Part shown: piece after piece, positions 9,571-20,688 of the stretch
Layout: every line of letters begins with the position of its first letter
Position numbering within the stretch: the first letter of the stretch is position 1
NCBI GenBank assembly: GCA_936941205.1
Contig: CAKZJF010000003.1
Coordinates: forward strand, 1 to 36,084
Source: an uncultured Candidatus Altimarinota bacterium
Lineage (GTDB): Bacteria; Patescibacteriota; Gracilibacteria; BD1-5; UBA2023
Direction of reading: 5' to 3'
DNA length: 36,084 nt
Made by a program: the position numbers and the translations under genes
Notes under the pieces: generated by a model
Database searches by the model: none
Told to the model about the DNA's origin: nothing
What the model saw: the letters and a program-made list of their open reading frames with translations, nothing else

Positions 9571-11211
9571 ATGAGTATGTCTCTTTCTACTTCTAATCGT
9601 GGTTCGGCAGGATGAATAGTTCTGATTCTTTTATCAGTACTTCTGATTGTTGGTTGATATTTTGGTTATGTTACTTACTTTCAAAAAGCACCAACTCAAT
9701 CCCTCACTATTTCAAATGTCGTTTGAAGTACATTTGCTACTTTGAATTCTCAAGATGTTTTTCTTGAGAATGGAAAAACACTTACAGGAGATATAAATAC
9801 TATTTTTACAACTACAGGATCCCGGCTCGCGGTTATATTTCCAGATAGATCCATTGTTCGTCTTGATGCGAGCACACATATTCAGGTAAAAAAATGACCA
9901 CAAGGAAATACGGTTATTACGCTTACAAAATGACGACTCTGGGCTCGTATCCTCGGAAGTGCTGGAGGTGAGTGAAAAGTTGTAATTTCTCTTGGTGATT
10001 CTCAAGCATTGGTTCATGGAACTTCTCTGGAAGCTATGAAATTTCCACTTATGACGAAGTATTCAGTATTTGATTCTTCTTCTGTTGTTTCATGAGAAGC
10101 ATGAATCGATGTTATAGATGGAAGTGGAAAAGTAACTCAGGTAAAACCAGAAAATGAGTGGATTGATACTCTAACTACGGAAAGTACGGTACGAGCGATG
10201 AATATTTCAGAAGCATATAAGAATGATGTGTTTGCACTGAAAAGTACGCAGGAAGATATCGTTCATATGCAAGATGCAATTGTTTCTTACTCGGGTGATG
10301 TTGATATAGTAAAAGCTGAGAAGGAAATTCTTTCTTCTGTTCCTTCTATTGGAACTTTAGAGTTTGCAACTTTCTTTTCCGGAACAAGCATTGATGTTAC
10401 TGATATTACTCAGAATACATCAGTAACCGATTGGTGAAAGGTAACCGATAAAGCTCTCAAGGAGCGAACACAGGAATATTCTGCTATGATGCAACAATAT
10501 GAATCCTATATGAATCGTGTTATGCTTGATCAGGAAAAACTTCATGAGTCTCTCATGAAGATGAATGGACAGATTCTTGATCAGACTCGTTCTATGGTGG
10601 ATTCGGTTATCGTGGAACAGGAAAAACTTCTTTCTGATACCATGATGCAGACTCGATCATATCTCCAGAAAGTAAATGAAGACATGTCTACACTTCTTCA
10701 GAATCAAGAAAAAATGACTCAAAGTATCATCAGCGATACTATGAACTCAGTGCAATCAACGGTGGAAAATGCCACCAAGGGGGTTCCAACTATGACGCAA
10801 GAGATGACAAAGATAGACAGTATTGTTCAGGATGCTATCGATGATGCAAAAGAAGATACGAGTGACATGAACATGGATATGGGCGATATGAATATGGATG
10901 ATTCCACTCCAGATGATTCACCTGCTTCTACTCAATGAAATGGCTCTATGAATATGAATGGAAATAGTATGACCAATGATGGTATGAATATGAATGGAGG
11001 TTCCATGTCCAATGGTGATACTTCATCATCAGAAGATTCTATGAATATGAATGGTGGTAGTATGAATATGGGAAATAGCACTTCAGATCAATCAACCTCC
11101 GATGATGGCATGAATATGGATGGGAATAGTATGTCGAGTGGGAATGGATGAATGAATATGGATGGGAATAGTATGTCCAATGGTGATGGTGGTATGTCTA
11201 TGGGAAACTAA
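9571..11211 (+). CDS. Exported FecR-like coiled-coil protein with Met/Asn-rich tail
   Basis: The 546-residue protein begins MSMSLSTSNRGSAGG and has one membrane helix (IVLILLSVLLIVGGYFGYV, about residues 16-34). A FecR-like beta domain follows: GSRLAVIFPDRSIVRLDAST, VITLTKGRLWARILGSAGGG, DSQALVHGTSLEA and GIDVIDGSGKVTQV. Residues about 300-430 are long Gln/Met/Glu-rich helices likely to form coiled coils. The last roughly 90 residues repeat MNMNGGSM/MNMDGNSM. FecR domains are usually periplasmic signalling or surface modules. The Met-rich tail resembles the composition of copper-handling proteins, but that is only a resemblance. Many glycines are UGA. Confidence 0.8.
10945..11205 (+). repeat. 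Degenerate tandem repeats coding Met/Asn/Gly/Ser
   Basis: Units of about 24 to 36 nt built on ATGAATATGAATGG(A/T) and AATAGTATG recur at least six times. They encode MNMNGGSM-type phrases at the C-terminus of the FecR-like protein. Confidence 0.75.
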
Positions 11212-11234
11212 CTCATTTTCCTTCTGAATTCTAA

Positions 11235-11265
11235 AAAACCTCTAGAAGAACGTTCTAGAGGTTTT
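11235..11265. terminator. Bidirectional terminator
   Basis: A perfect 13-bp stem AAAACCTCTAGAA / TTCTAGAGGTTTT with a 5-nt loop lies between two convergent genes. Confidence 0.85.
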
Positions 11266-11268
11266 GTA

Positions 11269-13254
11269 TTATACTGGATTGGAGGATGTCGGTTGTTCTG
11301 GTGATTTATTATTTGACTCGGGTGATATACCTTTTCATTTTTGTGATGGTGCTGTATCTTGTTTTTTCTCATTGGAAAAGAGACCTGATACTGCACTTTC
11401 CTGAATCTGTCCATTTTCAAATCTTCCATCTTTACTGAAGTCTTTTCCTTCTTGGGTTTTTGATTTTGTTCCATCCCTTGCAGCTTCAAGGTCCATCTTC
11501 CATTCTACTCATGTTGATTTTTGCCAGAGTTCTATTACATCCAAAGAATCTTTTCTTACTATCTTCCCAAGCGTTTTCAGGAGCTCCATTTTTTGGATTC
11601 ATGTGAGTTCTGTATTGAGTGTTGCATCGATACCACTTCACTGAAGATCCTTTCTTTCCTTCATACCACCAATAATTGTATCAAGATTCTGTTGTCAGAG
11701 TGTATCAAATCCTATTTCGGTGAGAAATGATAGATTGGCTGATGCAGCTTGTTCAAACTGGGTTGTACTTGTTTCGAGTTCATCGGATGATGGGTTCGAA
11801 GAAGGAGAAGATGTCAGGAGTGGGGATTTTTCTAATTGTTCAATCTGAGTATGTATAGCACTCAGATATGAAAGGGGAGTATCAATAAGTGTCCTTCGAC
11901 GTATCTCTTCCTGCATACTTTCTGGGAAGCCAATACCATCTCACAGGGCTATTCCCTCAAGGATATACTCATTTCAAGAAACTTGCTTTCCTTCTACAAT
12001 AGCCTTATAGGATTGCAGTTCTTGTCGAATGAGAGATGGGTTAATAGGGGGTGACTTTAAAAGATTGCTGATGTTTTCCTGTTTCTTCGAAAGTTCCTCT
12101 GTATCCTTGATTGCATCGAGTTTTTCCATTTCATCCTCAGAAATCGATATATCGGTTCCGTCACGGTTTTTTGTCTCACTTGGATTCCAAGAAGCGAGTT
12201 TTGTAGCATCTTTGTATAACTCACTCATCCCACTTCCAAACTTCAGAATTTTCTCTTTCTCAGCTTCACGTTCTTTCATGCGTTCGTTATTTGGTTTCTC
12301 TTTCATCTCTCGTTTAATCTCGAGATTTCATAGGCTCTTCTTGAGAACTGGTGGGTTCCCAAGTTCGATCTCATGAGTGACGAGGTTTGGATTATTTGGA
12401 TCACGATAAGAGAGCTTATTTCCTTCACGAACGACTGGAACATTTTTTCATTGAGTGATTCATTCTGTTATTGTTGTCACTTTTTCTTGAGTCGCACGAC
12501 TCTTATCGGGTATAAGTTCTGTAACTTTTGTACTTTCTCCTTTATAGAGTGGAATCTCCCCATCATTCATAGAAGAGCGGAGATTTCGAAACTTGGCATC
12601 TGCATCTTGTCTTTTCTCTGTAGGGAGTTTATCTATAATATTTTTAGCAAGTGTATCGGATGATAGGTAATACGCATCGACGAGATTCTGTACCTGTGAT
12701 GCATTCTTTCATCCTCACTGAAGGACTTCTTCCTTGGTACTTCCTGTTTTCGCTGCAATCTTGCTTGCAACATCATCTGGAAGGAGAGATTTTTCTTTAA
12801 GAGCATTGAGTTCCTCGTCTACCAGTTTTGAATCAAGTTTTTTTACAGCATCTAAATTATCGAAGATTGCTTGTAATTGCTTAGAATTTTTATCTATACC
12901 ATTTGTGATTTCTCATAACTTACTATCTATACCATTTGTGATTTCTCAATTTTTATGAGTTACATTATTTAGTATTATGCCATAATCCCCAAGAGTACTT
13001 TCTATCTTTTTCTTTACATCCTCAGGTATATTTTCTTTCGTATATCCTGCTTTTCGGATTTCTAGTTGTATTTCCTGTAAATCTTCAATAATTAATCCTT
13101 CTTTTTTATGAGAATTAATTTTTCAAATAACCTCGTCAGGGAGTGAGAGGTTTTTTCCGAGTTCTGGTAATTCGGTTGTTTGTTTGGGGGATGTAGTACT
13201 TTGTTCTACTGCTGGCAGTGGAGACGAAAGTGGTTCTTGTACTGTCTCTGACAT
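11269..13254 (-). CDS. Large protein of unknown function, helical and low-complexity
   Basis: The 661-residue frame runs from ATG 13254 (MSETVQEPLSSPLPAVEQ) to TAA 11269-11271. No signal peptide or membrane helix is visible. The protein is rich in Lys, Glu, Ser and Asn, with helical stretches (MKEKPNNERMKEREAEKEKI) and a disordered Pro/Ser/Gln C-terminus ending PEQPTSSNPV. An 11-residue unit with EITNGID is tandemly duplicated near residue 105. UGA codons occur throughout, for example within TEGITQGKNV. The family is not recognised. It follows the exported protein at 13312-13995 on the same strand, separated by a terminator that contains its probable promoter. Confidence 0.75.
12891..12948 (-). 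repeat. Exact 25-nt direct repeat, 33-nt period
   Basis: Copies at 12891-12915 and 12924-12948 are identical and encode the duplicated EITNGID unit. The period is 33 nt, so the reading frame is kept. Confidence 0.85.
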
Positions 13255-13255
13255 A

Positions 13256-13290
13256 AAAAATACGGTATAAGTCTATAATACCGTATTTTT
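13256..13290 (-). terminator. Terminator between two minus-strand genes
   Basis: A perfect 13-bp stem AAAAATACGGTAT / ATACCGTATTTTT with a 9-nt loop. The ATG of the downstream gene (13254) directly follows it. Confidence 0.8.
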
Positions 13291-13303
13291 CTCTGTATTG
13301 CAA
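13275..13303 (-). promoter_or_regulatory. Promoter embedded in the terminator hairpin
   Basis: Minus strand TTGCAA (13303-13298), a 17-nt spacer and TATTAT (13280-13275). The -10 box lies across the loop of the terminator hairpin, so the upstream transcript would end where the downstream one starts. Confidence 0.5.
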
Positions 13304-13311
13304 AAATCTGC

Positions 13312-13995
13312 CTATCCGAGTGAACGAGTCACTGATTGCCATCGTCGTTGAGCTTCTTCTTTTGATTTTGTTTTTATATTCTCAATTTCAGAAGTTCTCA
13401 ATTTCAGTATTTTTTCTCCAATAGCATCAAGTGACTGGAACATTTTTGATATTTTTTCAGTATTCACCTTTGTTAATTGTGATTCAGTTAGGTTTTTACT
13501 GATAAACAGTGAGGTATATGCTTCAGATAAGTCAGTTATAGAAATCTGATCTCATTTTTCTACTTTCTTGATAAAGCTATTTAATGTAAGATTTGCCTTT
13601 CAAAGTATGTCGCCTTTATCTATCGCAGCAAGAACAATCTGCTTATCTTTATCGTATTGTCCAATAATTTTTCTGTTTGCCCGTTCATCTTTATTTATAT
13701 TTCCACTTGCAGGACTTCAATCCAATAATTTTCCATTAGTAACCAAAGGAGGGATAATTGTCCCATCTTCTTTCGTATATTTCACTTCCACTGTCTTATC
13801 AGTCAGATTTCCATTCGTATCCACTTGTCGTACGTAGACAACATACTCCTGTTTCTCTGCACCTGCTTGTGCGAGGAGTATTCCTGTTCTTTCTTGTGTC
13901 TTTCCTGTCACTTCAGCAAGTGCAGGACTTGGTCCAGCAGCAAGAGCTACTCCGAGTGCAATGGCAGATCCAAGTTGTGCGAGAGGTGTTCCCAT
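13312..13995 (-). CDS. Probable exported protein of unknown function
   Basis: The frame ends at TAG 13312-13314 and gives 227 residues from ATG 13995. The N-terminus (MGTPLAQLGSAIALGVALAA, then GPSPALA before Glu) looks like a signal peptide but lacks a basic residue. An alternative ATG at 14037 adds 14 residues including one Lys. I chose 13995 because a good promoter (TTGACT, 16 nt, TAAAAT) spans 14046-14019 and would start transcription after 14037. The middle has short beta strands (EYVVYVRQVDTNG, KTVEVKYTKEDGT). The C-terminal half is helical (AYTSLFISKNLTESQLTK) and ends QRRWQSVTRSLG. No family is recognised. Confidence 0.7.
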
Positions 13996-14018
13996 ATAAA
14001 AAGGATTAAATTGCGGAT

Positions 14019-14046
14019 ATTTTAACACACTCGTCATAATAGTCAA
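14019..14046 (-). promoter_or_regulatory. Extended -10 promoter of the exported-protein gene
   Basis: TTGACT (14046-14041), a 16-nt spacer and TAAAAT (14024-14019) preceded by TGT, the same extended -10 form as the hydrolase promoter at 6930-6957. Confidence 0.55.
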
Positions 14047-14183
14047 CAGAATTTCAAAAATTCTCTATTCTTTTTCAGTTTTTAGAATATATTTCAAATC
14101 TTTTTTGTTTTTCTTTATGCTGATTTGATTTCTTATAGATTTTGTGTATAAGTTCAATATATTACTTTCTTTTCATTTTTCTT

Positions 14184-14723
14184 ATGGGATATTCACATCG
14201 AATGATACAGGATATGACTGATAGCCGTACAGTTTCTGATTCTGACTTGATTCGTGCTGGTGCTTGATTTCAGGTTATAGAAAATCCTGATCTTTCCATT
14301 TCTTCTCTTCTTCTTGTCGTTCCTAAGAAAGTACAAGAGAGAATCGCTCATATGGGAGATATGGTATATGGTAAACTGAATTCCGATGAAATCCAAAAAA
14401 CAAGTGAAGACTTTCGAACATGGTATAAGAAGCAGTTTGGAACAAGAGAACTTTCCGCATTAAATACTCATGAAATAGAGGGAATCCTCCGTGAGATGTC
14501 ACGAATCCATGTTGCCGATATACGTCGCTTGGAGAGGAGATTTCCACAACTTCGTGATAAAAAATGAGGATTTCTTCGAGAATGGATGGATATAAATACT
14601 CTCGATGAATTGGTAAATATTGTACGTACATGATTACAATCAGGACATGCTATACAAGCAAAAGATGCAGAGGAAAAATTGCGAATAGGGAAATATATAT
14701 TTGATAAAACATTGGATCAATAA
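14184..14723 (+). CDS. Unknown 179-residue cytoplasmic protein
   Basis: The frame runs from ATG (MGYSHRMIQDMTDSRTVSD) to TAA 14721-14723, with UGA codons in the AGAGF, KKGGF and RTGLQ segments read as Gly. It is mainly helical and basic, with no signal peptide or membrane segment: VPKKVQERIAHMGDMVYG, FRTWYKKQFGTRELSALN, SRIHVADIRRLERRFPQL. I do not recognise a family. It is transcribed alone and ends in a strong terminator. Confidence 0.75.
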
Positions 14724-14754
14724 AAAATCCCCTTCAAATTGAAGGGGATTTTTT
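14722..14754. terminator. Bidirectional terminator
   Basis: A perfect 16-bp stem AAAAAATCCCCTTCAA / TTGAAGGGGATTTTTT with one central base. It starts inside the TAA of the 179-residue gene and faces the end of the pilin-like gene. Confidence 0.9.
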
Positions 14755-14765
14755 ATGGTTCATTT

Positions 14766-15377
14766 TTAATTCATTCCACCGACAACATAGACAGAGTATC
14801 CTGTTCATAACAGTGGATTTGTATCGAGTGCTATTCATTTTTGCCCATTAATCTGGAGTAATGCATCAACTGATCGCATACCAAGAGGCATATTGGAACC
14901 AGTAAAAACTGTAGATCCAGTCGTTGCCATAGCAGATGTTTCCACATGAGCAATTACGAAGAATGCAGGGTTTGGTTTATTATCGAAATCAATATCATCT
15001 ATGGCACCAGTTGCGTATCAAAAAAGTCATCTCCCACCTGGACCCGTAAGTCCACATGGATCAGTTGTTCGAAGGTTGATAGGATCAAGTGGTACCTTTC
15101 ATCCATTCAGAAAAGGTGAAATATCTCATCCGCTTTGATCGGGGTTTCCTACACAGTTATTTGCAATTCCTGAACCAATAAGCGGTTGATATCCTATATC
15201 TTGAAGAAAAGATTGTATAACCGTTCTCAGTTGTCACAGGCTCGCAATTCGAGCTGCATCGCGAGATTTTTCTAGATACACACGAACCATGGGGAAAAGG
15301 GCAGAAGCAAGAACTCCTATGATTGCCACAACAATCATGAGCTCTACCAGCGTGAATCCCTTAATTTGATGCTTCAT
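14766..15377 (-). CDS. Type IV pilin / pseudopilin-like protein
   Basis: The 203-residue frame runs from ATG 15377 to TAA 14766-14768. The N-terminus MKHQIKG, cut before FTLVELMIVVAIIGVLASAL, is a textbook class III signal peptide with Gly at -1 and Glu at +5 and a hydrophobic helix. KSRDAARIASLGQLRTVIQ continues the long pilin helix. The C-terminal domain is Gly/Pro-rich with two Cys (NNCVGNPD and DPCGLTG) that could form a disulfide. Seven or more Gly are UGA. Such proteins assemble into type IV pili or type II secretion pseudopili. No assembly genes are in the window. Confidence 0.9.
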
Positions 15378-15476
15378 AGGAGAGATGAAAACAATTACAA
15401 ATAGTGTATATATTTGTGACGAGAATCAAAATTGTATTTTTTTCAAAAACTATGCTTTTTTTATTCGTTTTATAAA

Positions 15477-15890
15477 TTATTGAATAACCTGCATACAGGT
15501 TCTCAAGTCTTCGAGTAATTTCTTGTGTATTTTTACCCCTTCTTTTATTTGAAAAGTTCAGACATGATGGGTTTTGATTTTTTCTGAAAGTTCCTGAGAG
15601 TTAATCTCTATATGTATTTCTCATCTTTTTTCATCCTCTCTATCATAGCGAAAGACACAATGAATAATCTGAGAGATTCCATGTGACTCATCGTATATGC
15701 GTATTTTTATATTATTTCCGGTAGCAACAACCGAATCAATCCCATAGTTTGTTCAAAATTCAGTTTCTATAGACTCTTCTGTACGAGTCATAAGTTTATC
15801 GAGTTCTCATTTAAAATTTCCATAAAATTTTATTTTAGACCTGCTTGATTTGATGGATGATCCCTTGAATCGAAGTGTATTTGGTAGCAT
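15477..15890 (-). CDS. Unknown 137-residue protein
   Basis: The frame runs from ATG 15890 (MLPNTLRFKGSSIKSSRSKI) to TAA 15477-15479. Every UGA-bounded piece is short, so it appears only with UGA as Gly (in NFKGELD, EFGTNYG, KRGEIHIEI, HVGTFQIKEG). It has an alternating beta/alpha pattern: NNIKIRIYDES, QIIHCVFRYD, GEIHIEINSQELSEKIK. No membrane segment is seen and no family is recognised. It lies between the pilin and glycosyltransferase genes on the same strand. Confidence 0.7.
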
Positions 15891-15991
15891 ATTTTTTGAA
15901 TATATTGAATGATATTATTTTTGAGTATATACAAATAAGTAAAATATTCTAAAAGATAGATATATTTCTTATTAGAATATACTCATATCCC

Positions 15992-17287
15992 TTAGATAGA
16001 TTCACCGAAAAATGCTTTTCTCCAAGAGAAATCTGGATCTTTCATCTTTTGAGTCATTGGAGTCATATCAGAAATTTCAATCTGATGAGATGCAATTGTT
16101 TCTTCATTTCGAAATTTGTATGATTGTATTCCGTACAATTCTAGCACACGAAGAAACAAAGGATTAATACGTTCACGAGCCACAGATAGATCCATCTTTT
16201 CTCCTGCGGCAATTCGAATATATACTCGATAATATTCTGATATCTCCCGTGAGAGATTTTCTATATTGAGTCTACAATAATCAGGGAGAGATTCATTGGA
16301 AATTGTACGCCATGACTGTGACATATTTCGTACCGCATTTTCATTATCTTCACATCAGAAATTCTGATACCGTCCAGCCATGCCAGATCATTGCAGGAGG
16401 GATTGTACCTGTCTACGAGGATTATTAAGAACATCACTTACACGATCAAGTCGAAAAGTTCTTTCTCCATCGGCATCTTTTGCATGTGCATGAATCCGTT
16501 CCGATAAATCCATTTCTTCTCCTACGTATTTTTCTCCATCAAATCCTCAAACTATAGCATATGCTTCAGCTAAATAAGAAAATGGACCATTAATAATATG
16601 TGGGCCATGATATTGTCGAAGGAGAAAAATAGAAGCGGTTTGAATAATATCAAGTAAAGGAAAATTACGGAGAAGCTCAGGTGGTAAATGGGTTTCTCAT
16701 CGATGAGCAATAACCGTTTGATCTTCAAATATACTAATAGTGCGAGAAAGGAGTAGAGGATTGAGGGCTTCAACATCCGCTCCAGCAGTTCGGATAATTA
16801 TCCTCTCTTTTGCTTTTGTAGATACTGTTCTTTTTGTATTTCGTAGAATTACTGCATCTACGATATCTTTAAAAATTTGCCCAATTTTTGGTTTTATTCC
16901 GAAATCGTAGACAACTTCTGCCGTGTGAATATGGTATTCTGGATGAAGCGTTTGAAATCGTTTAATTTCCTCGAGCATGCTTATGTCTATTGGAGTGGTA
17001 GGATTTGGTCGATTGATGAGTATATTGATTTCAAACATATCTGGATGGAGCGGTTTTCCATCTGGAGTTATCTGCCAAATCGTGTAATGCTCGAGAGTAT
17101 TATAGATGACACTTCATTCTTGATATGCCGGAATGCAGATAGATATACAACATGAAGTATGCATATCACCGAGACTCGCTGCTACCGAGCATACATGTTC
17201 TCTATGAAGGGAATTGTTCATGAATTGTGTGTGTATGTAGTGATTTTGTGCTATATCATCGTTCTTCTCTTGGAAAGTATTGGGCAT
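15992..17287 (-). CDS. Glycosyltransferase, family 2-like
   Basis: The 431-residue frame runs from ATG 17287 (MPNTFQEKNDDIAQNHY) to TAA 15992-15994. A GT-A nucleotide-sugar-binding start is seen at about residues 47-65: CCISICIPAYQEGSVIYNTL, with the Gly from UGA. An acceptor-side motif GGFDGEKYVGEEMDLSERIH appears near residue 250, matching the GGFDE...GEDxDLxxR pattern of family 2 enzymes. The N-terminal roughly 45 residues and the C-terminal helical tail are extra. It probably adds sugars to envelope polysaccharide or surface protein. The next gene downstream is 15477-15890 on the same strand. Substrate is unknown. Confidence 0.82.
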
Positions 17288-17456
17288 TAATGTAATCTAG
17301 AATAGGAAATAGGGGATTCATGAAAAGGTGAGTATATCCAAATAAGGAGTTCTCAGAAAAGAAAGTTTCCTGTTTCATTTTTTTAGAAAAAAGAAGAGAG
17401 CTATATCCTTGTTGGAAATCTCGAGAAATATTTGTTTATGGTATAAAATAAATAAT

Positions 17457-17486
17457 AAAAAAGAGCTCTCTAGAGAGCTCTTTTTT
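17457..17486. terminator. Palindromic terminator
   Basis: A 30-nt perfect palindrome: six A, GAGCTCTC, TA, GAGAGCTC, six T. It works on either strand. The ankyrin gene ends 159 nt away on the minus strand, and this is the first strong terminator after it. Confidence 0.85.
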
Positions 17487-17644
17487 ATTAATAGACGATA
17501 GTAGTGTTTGACCTTTTTTTGGAGAATATTTAGAGGGTAATGAAAAAATATGAAAAGAAGTTCGATTGGAGGTATTGAGCTATCTGTATAGTCCTGATAC
17601 GATTCAAAATGTGAGTATAGTCTTTTCCATTTTCAAACTATTTC

Positions 17645-20600
17645 TTATTTTTTGAATACTAACTCTTTTTCCGCGGCTTTCCTTAGTATTTTTATCATTT
17701 TTCTGAATTCATATTCAGTTGCATATTTAAGAGCATCATCCCCATTTATATCAGTTAAATTAACTAAAGCTCCGTTTCGAATCAATATTTGAGCAATCTC
17801 TACGAGATTATTTCCAGCAGCGAAGCTCAATGGGGTTCGCATCTTTCCAAGGCTCGGTGTATTTACATTAATGCCATTATCTATAAGTATCTGAATTATT
17901 TCAGTACAATTATTCAAACAAGCAAAATGAAGTGCGTTAGATCCACCATTAAGTAAATTTACATTAGCCCCTCTATTTATAAGAATTTGTACTACAGCTG
18001 CATTATTCGGCATACAAGACGCTAGATGAATAGGTGCCCATTCATCTTGATCTTGGAGATTTATATCGGCTCAATGATCAAGTAAATATGTAACCATTTC
18101 AGGATTACGGTGTCAGCTTGCTATTAGCAATGGTGTTTCTCATTTTAACCCATAGAAAGAGTTTACTAGGGCTCCATTTTCTACTAAAAATTTACACATA
18201 GCCAAATTATTCTCATTGATCGCTAGCCCTAGTGGGGTATTAGATTTGCCACTCTTTCTTTCCACAGAGTCTCCCAACCGTAAAAGTGTATCTACTATCG
18301 AAATTCTGTTGTATAAAACAGCCAAATGAATGGGACAATTTCAGTAATTATTTTCTATAGATAGGTCTATACCATTTTCGACGAGTAGTTTTACGGTAGT
18401 CTCATTTCCACTATAACAAGCGTAATGTAGCGCTGTATGGCCATCCTTATCTTTTACAAAAAGGTTAGCTTCTTTTTTCAGAAGCAATAGTACTATATCT
18501 GTTTGCCCCTCCGCACTGGCTTCATATAGTGGAGTGTGACCATTTTTATCTGGTACATCTATATTAGCTCCACAGTCTAAAAGATATGTAACTATTTCAA
18601 TATACCCTTTTGAGCATGCAGCACCTAAGGCGGTGTAGGATTCATCCCCAATCAAATAAATATGATTAATATTCGCTCCTTCATCTAAAGTTTTCTTGAT
18701 AGCATCAAGATCTCAATTTAGAGCGGCTTGAACTAGGCGAGAGTTTTTATCGGTAGATAGATTCAACTCAACTTTAGTAACTTCACTCGATACCTTATCA
18801 ACTATGTCTTCTTTAAGTTCCTTCTGGGCACTTTCTAGATATTTTATTATTCATTCTAATTGATTTCCACTAGCCATTTCAAGAGCTGTCTTTCCATATG
18901 CATTAGTTGGGCTCAATTTTACGCCATGTTCAACTAATATTTTTACTATCTGTAGATTCTTTCGAACCACAGCCCTCATGAGAGGGGTGTGTCCTAATCA
19001 CTTGGTTATTTCATCAATCTTATTAAACCCATATTCGAATAGTAGTCGAATAGTTTGTATATTCTCTTCATCACAGGCAACGTGCAGTAGAGTATTTCCT
19101 TCTGCATCAATACAATGTTTATCTGCTCCATTATCTAGACACTCTTTAACTTTTTCCGTATTATCACTTCGTATAGCACGAAATATTTCACGATTTATTC
19201 CAGATAATAATTTAACTTCTTGTTCATGAAAGTGAGGATGTAGTATTTCATCCATCTCATCACTCGAGGAATACCAAAGAGGATTGTTTCCTTCATGGTC
19301 TTTTAAATGTAGATCAGCTCCATGAGATATCAACAATTTTACTATTTCTGTTCTATTTTCAATTACCGCATTAAAAATAGGGGTATTTCCATTTTCCTTA
19401 TCACGGTAATTAACATTTGCACCTTTATCAATAAGAATTTGTACCTCCTTCAATCCCCTATATCTAATAGCCCTACATAATTCTTCTGAAAGCTGTTTTA
19501 TTTGTCTCCGAGATAAATGTTTTCTGGAGTTTTCAAGAGCTATTTTTCGGTGCAGTTGTATCCTCTCATTATCTAGAATAGTTATTTTTTTATCTTGGTT
19601 ACCTTGTGGAAATTCTATGAACGATGCAAGATATTCCTGAATTTCACCCAGCAGTTTCAACTTATTTTCATCTACAATTACAACAGTTTTTGATGAATAC
19701 TCCTCCGTTTCTTTCTCCCATTCCCATTGGGGGAAATGAAAAGATATTTTCAAATGCGGTTGAAATACTTCTGATTCACCCGATCAGTATTTTCTTATAT
19801 TCCAAGCACCTCATACGACATATTTATCGCGAATTTCTCGAAGTTTTATATCCTCTAAAGAATCCATGGGGGTTTTTCATTTTGGGTTTTCAGGCAATTC
19901 TAGTCTTACATTCATTGCAATTATTTCTCAATTAAATTCAACTAATACTTCTATATTTTCTCATTGGGAAATGAGATCTTGGGCAATATTAGTTATATTG
20001 AATGGGAATCTTGATGATAGTTCTGGAATGTTGATATTGTACCAATATTGGTCAACAGTGCTTAGACTTACATCCACAGACGCAGAAATACACCCAGCTT
20101 CTCTTTTAAGTTCTTCACAAAGTTCTATTTCTGGCTTATTTCCAACGTATGCCGCATTAATATTTAACAAATACCTACTCCCAATTTCTTGAATTTCTAT
20201 CCCAGTTTTAAAAAAATTTGTCCCCATACCGTTATAGTCCCAACTTTCCTTGTATGTTCATCAAACTTCTATTGAAGCTGTTGCTACTTTGATTATTTCA
20301 CCAACAAAATCTTTCTTTCCATTTACTACTTTTCCCATTGCTACAAATAATCCAGCACTAAGCAGAGAAGAGTCTTGTAAAAGATTGTCAACAGCCTTTT
20401 GAGTAGTGGTCTGATTTGAACGAAGAATATCAGCAGAAATCTCACCATTGTAAACCCTGAGCGCTTGTTCAACTTCCTCCATTGAATCAAAAATAATCCC
20501 AGTAGTTTTTGCATTTTTCAGAACTGACTCAATACTTGATTCACAAGAAAAATTTTGTGGAATTTTATCAAATGTGAGTTCTGGCTTCTCCGCTGAACCG

Positions 20601-20647
20601 GTTTTAATCGAGGCTGTTCAATTGTCTGAGTGATTCCTCATATACAT
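17645..20647 (-). CDS. Large ankyrin-repeat protein
   Basis: The frame is open for 1000 residues from ATG 20647 (a second ATG is at 20641) to TAA 17645-17647. Residues about 1-385 are not recognised and show no signal peptide (KPELTFDKIPQNFSCESSIE, YWYNINIPELSSRFPFNIT, KISFHFPQWEWEKETEEYSS). From about residue 385 to the end come roughly 15 to 17 ankyrin repeats of about 33 residues, for example GNTPIFNAVIENRTEIVKLL, HTPLYEASAEGQTDIVLLLL and HTALHYACYSGNETTVKLLV, some degenerate. Ankyrin repeats bind other proteins, and long ankyrin proteins of host-associated bacteria are often effectors. That role here is inference. A perfect inverted repeat over the promoter suggests tight control. Confidence 0.88.
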
Positions 20648-20688
20648 ATGTTTAATGATTAAAATTTAAATCATTAAACATATGTATA
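20641..20688. promoter_or_regulatory. Perfect 20-bp inverted repeat over the ankyrin gene promoter and start
   Basis: Arms TATACATATGTTTAATGATT (20641-20660) and its exact complement (20669-20688) are separated by 8 nt. One arm covers the -10 box, the other covers both candidate start codons. The expected transcription start lies near the loop, so the repeat is more likely a DNA operator than an mRNA hairpin. Confidence 0.7.

Noticed and set aside
17285-17379. A 30-codon frame directly before the glycosyltransferase
   Set aside because: Its length is within chance for this composition and no ribosome site or promoter supports it as a leader peptide.
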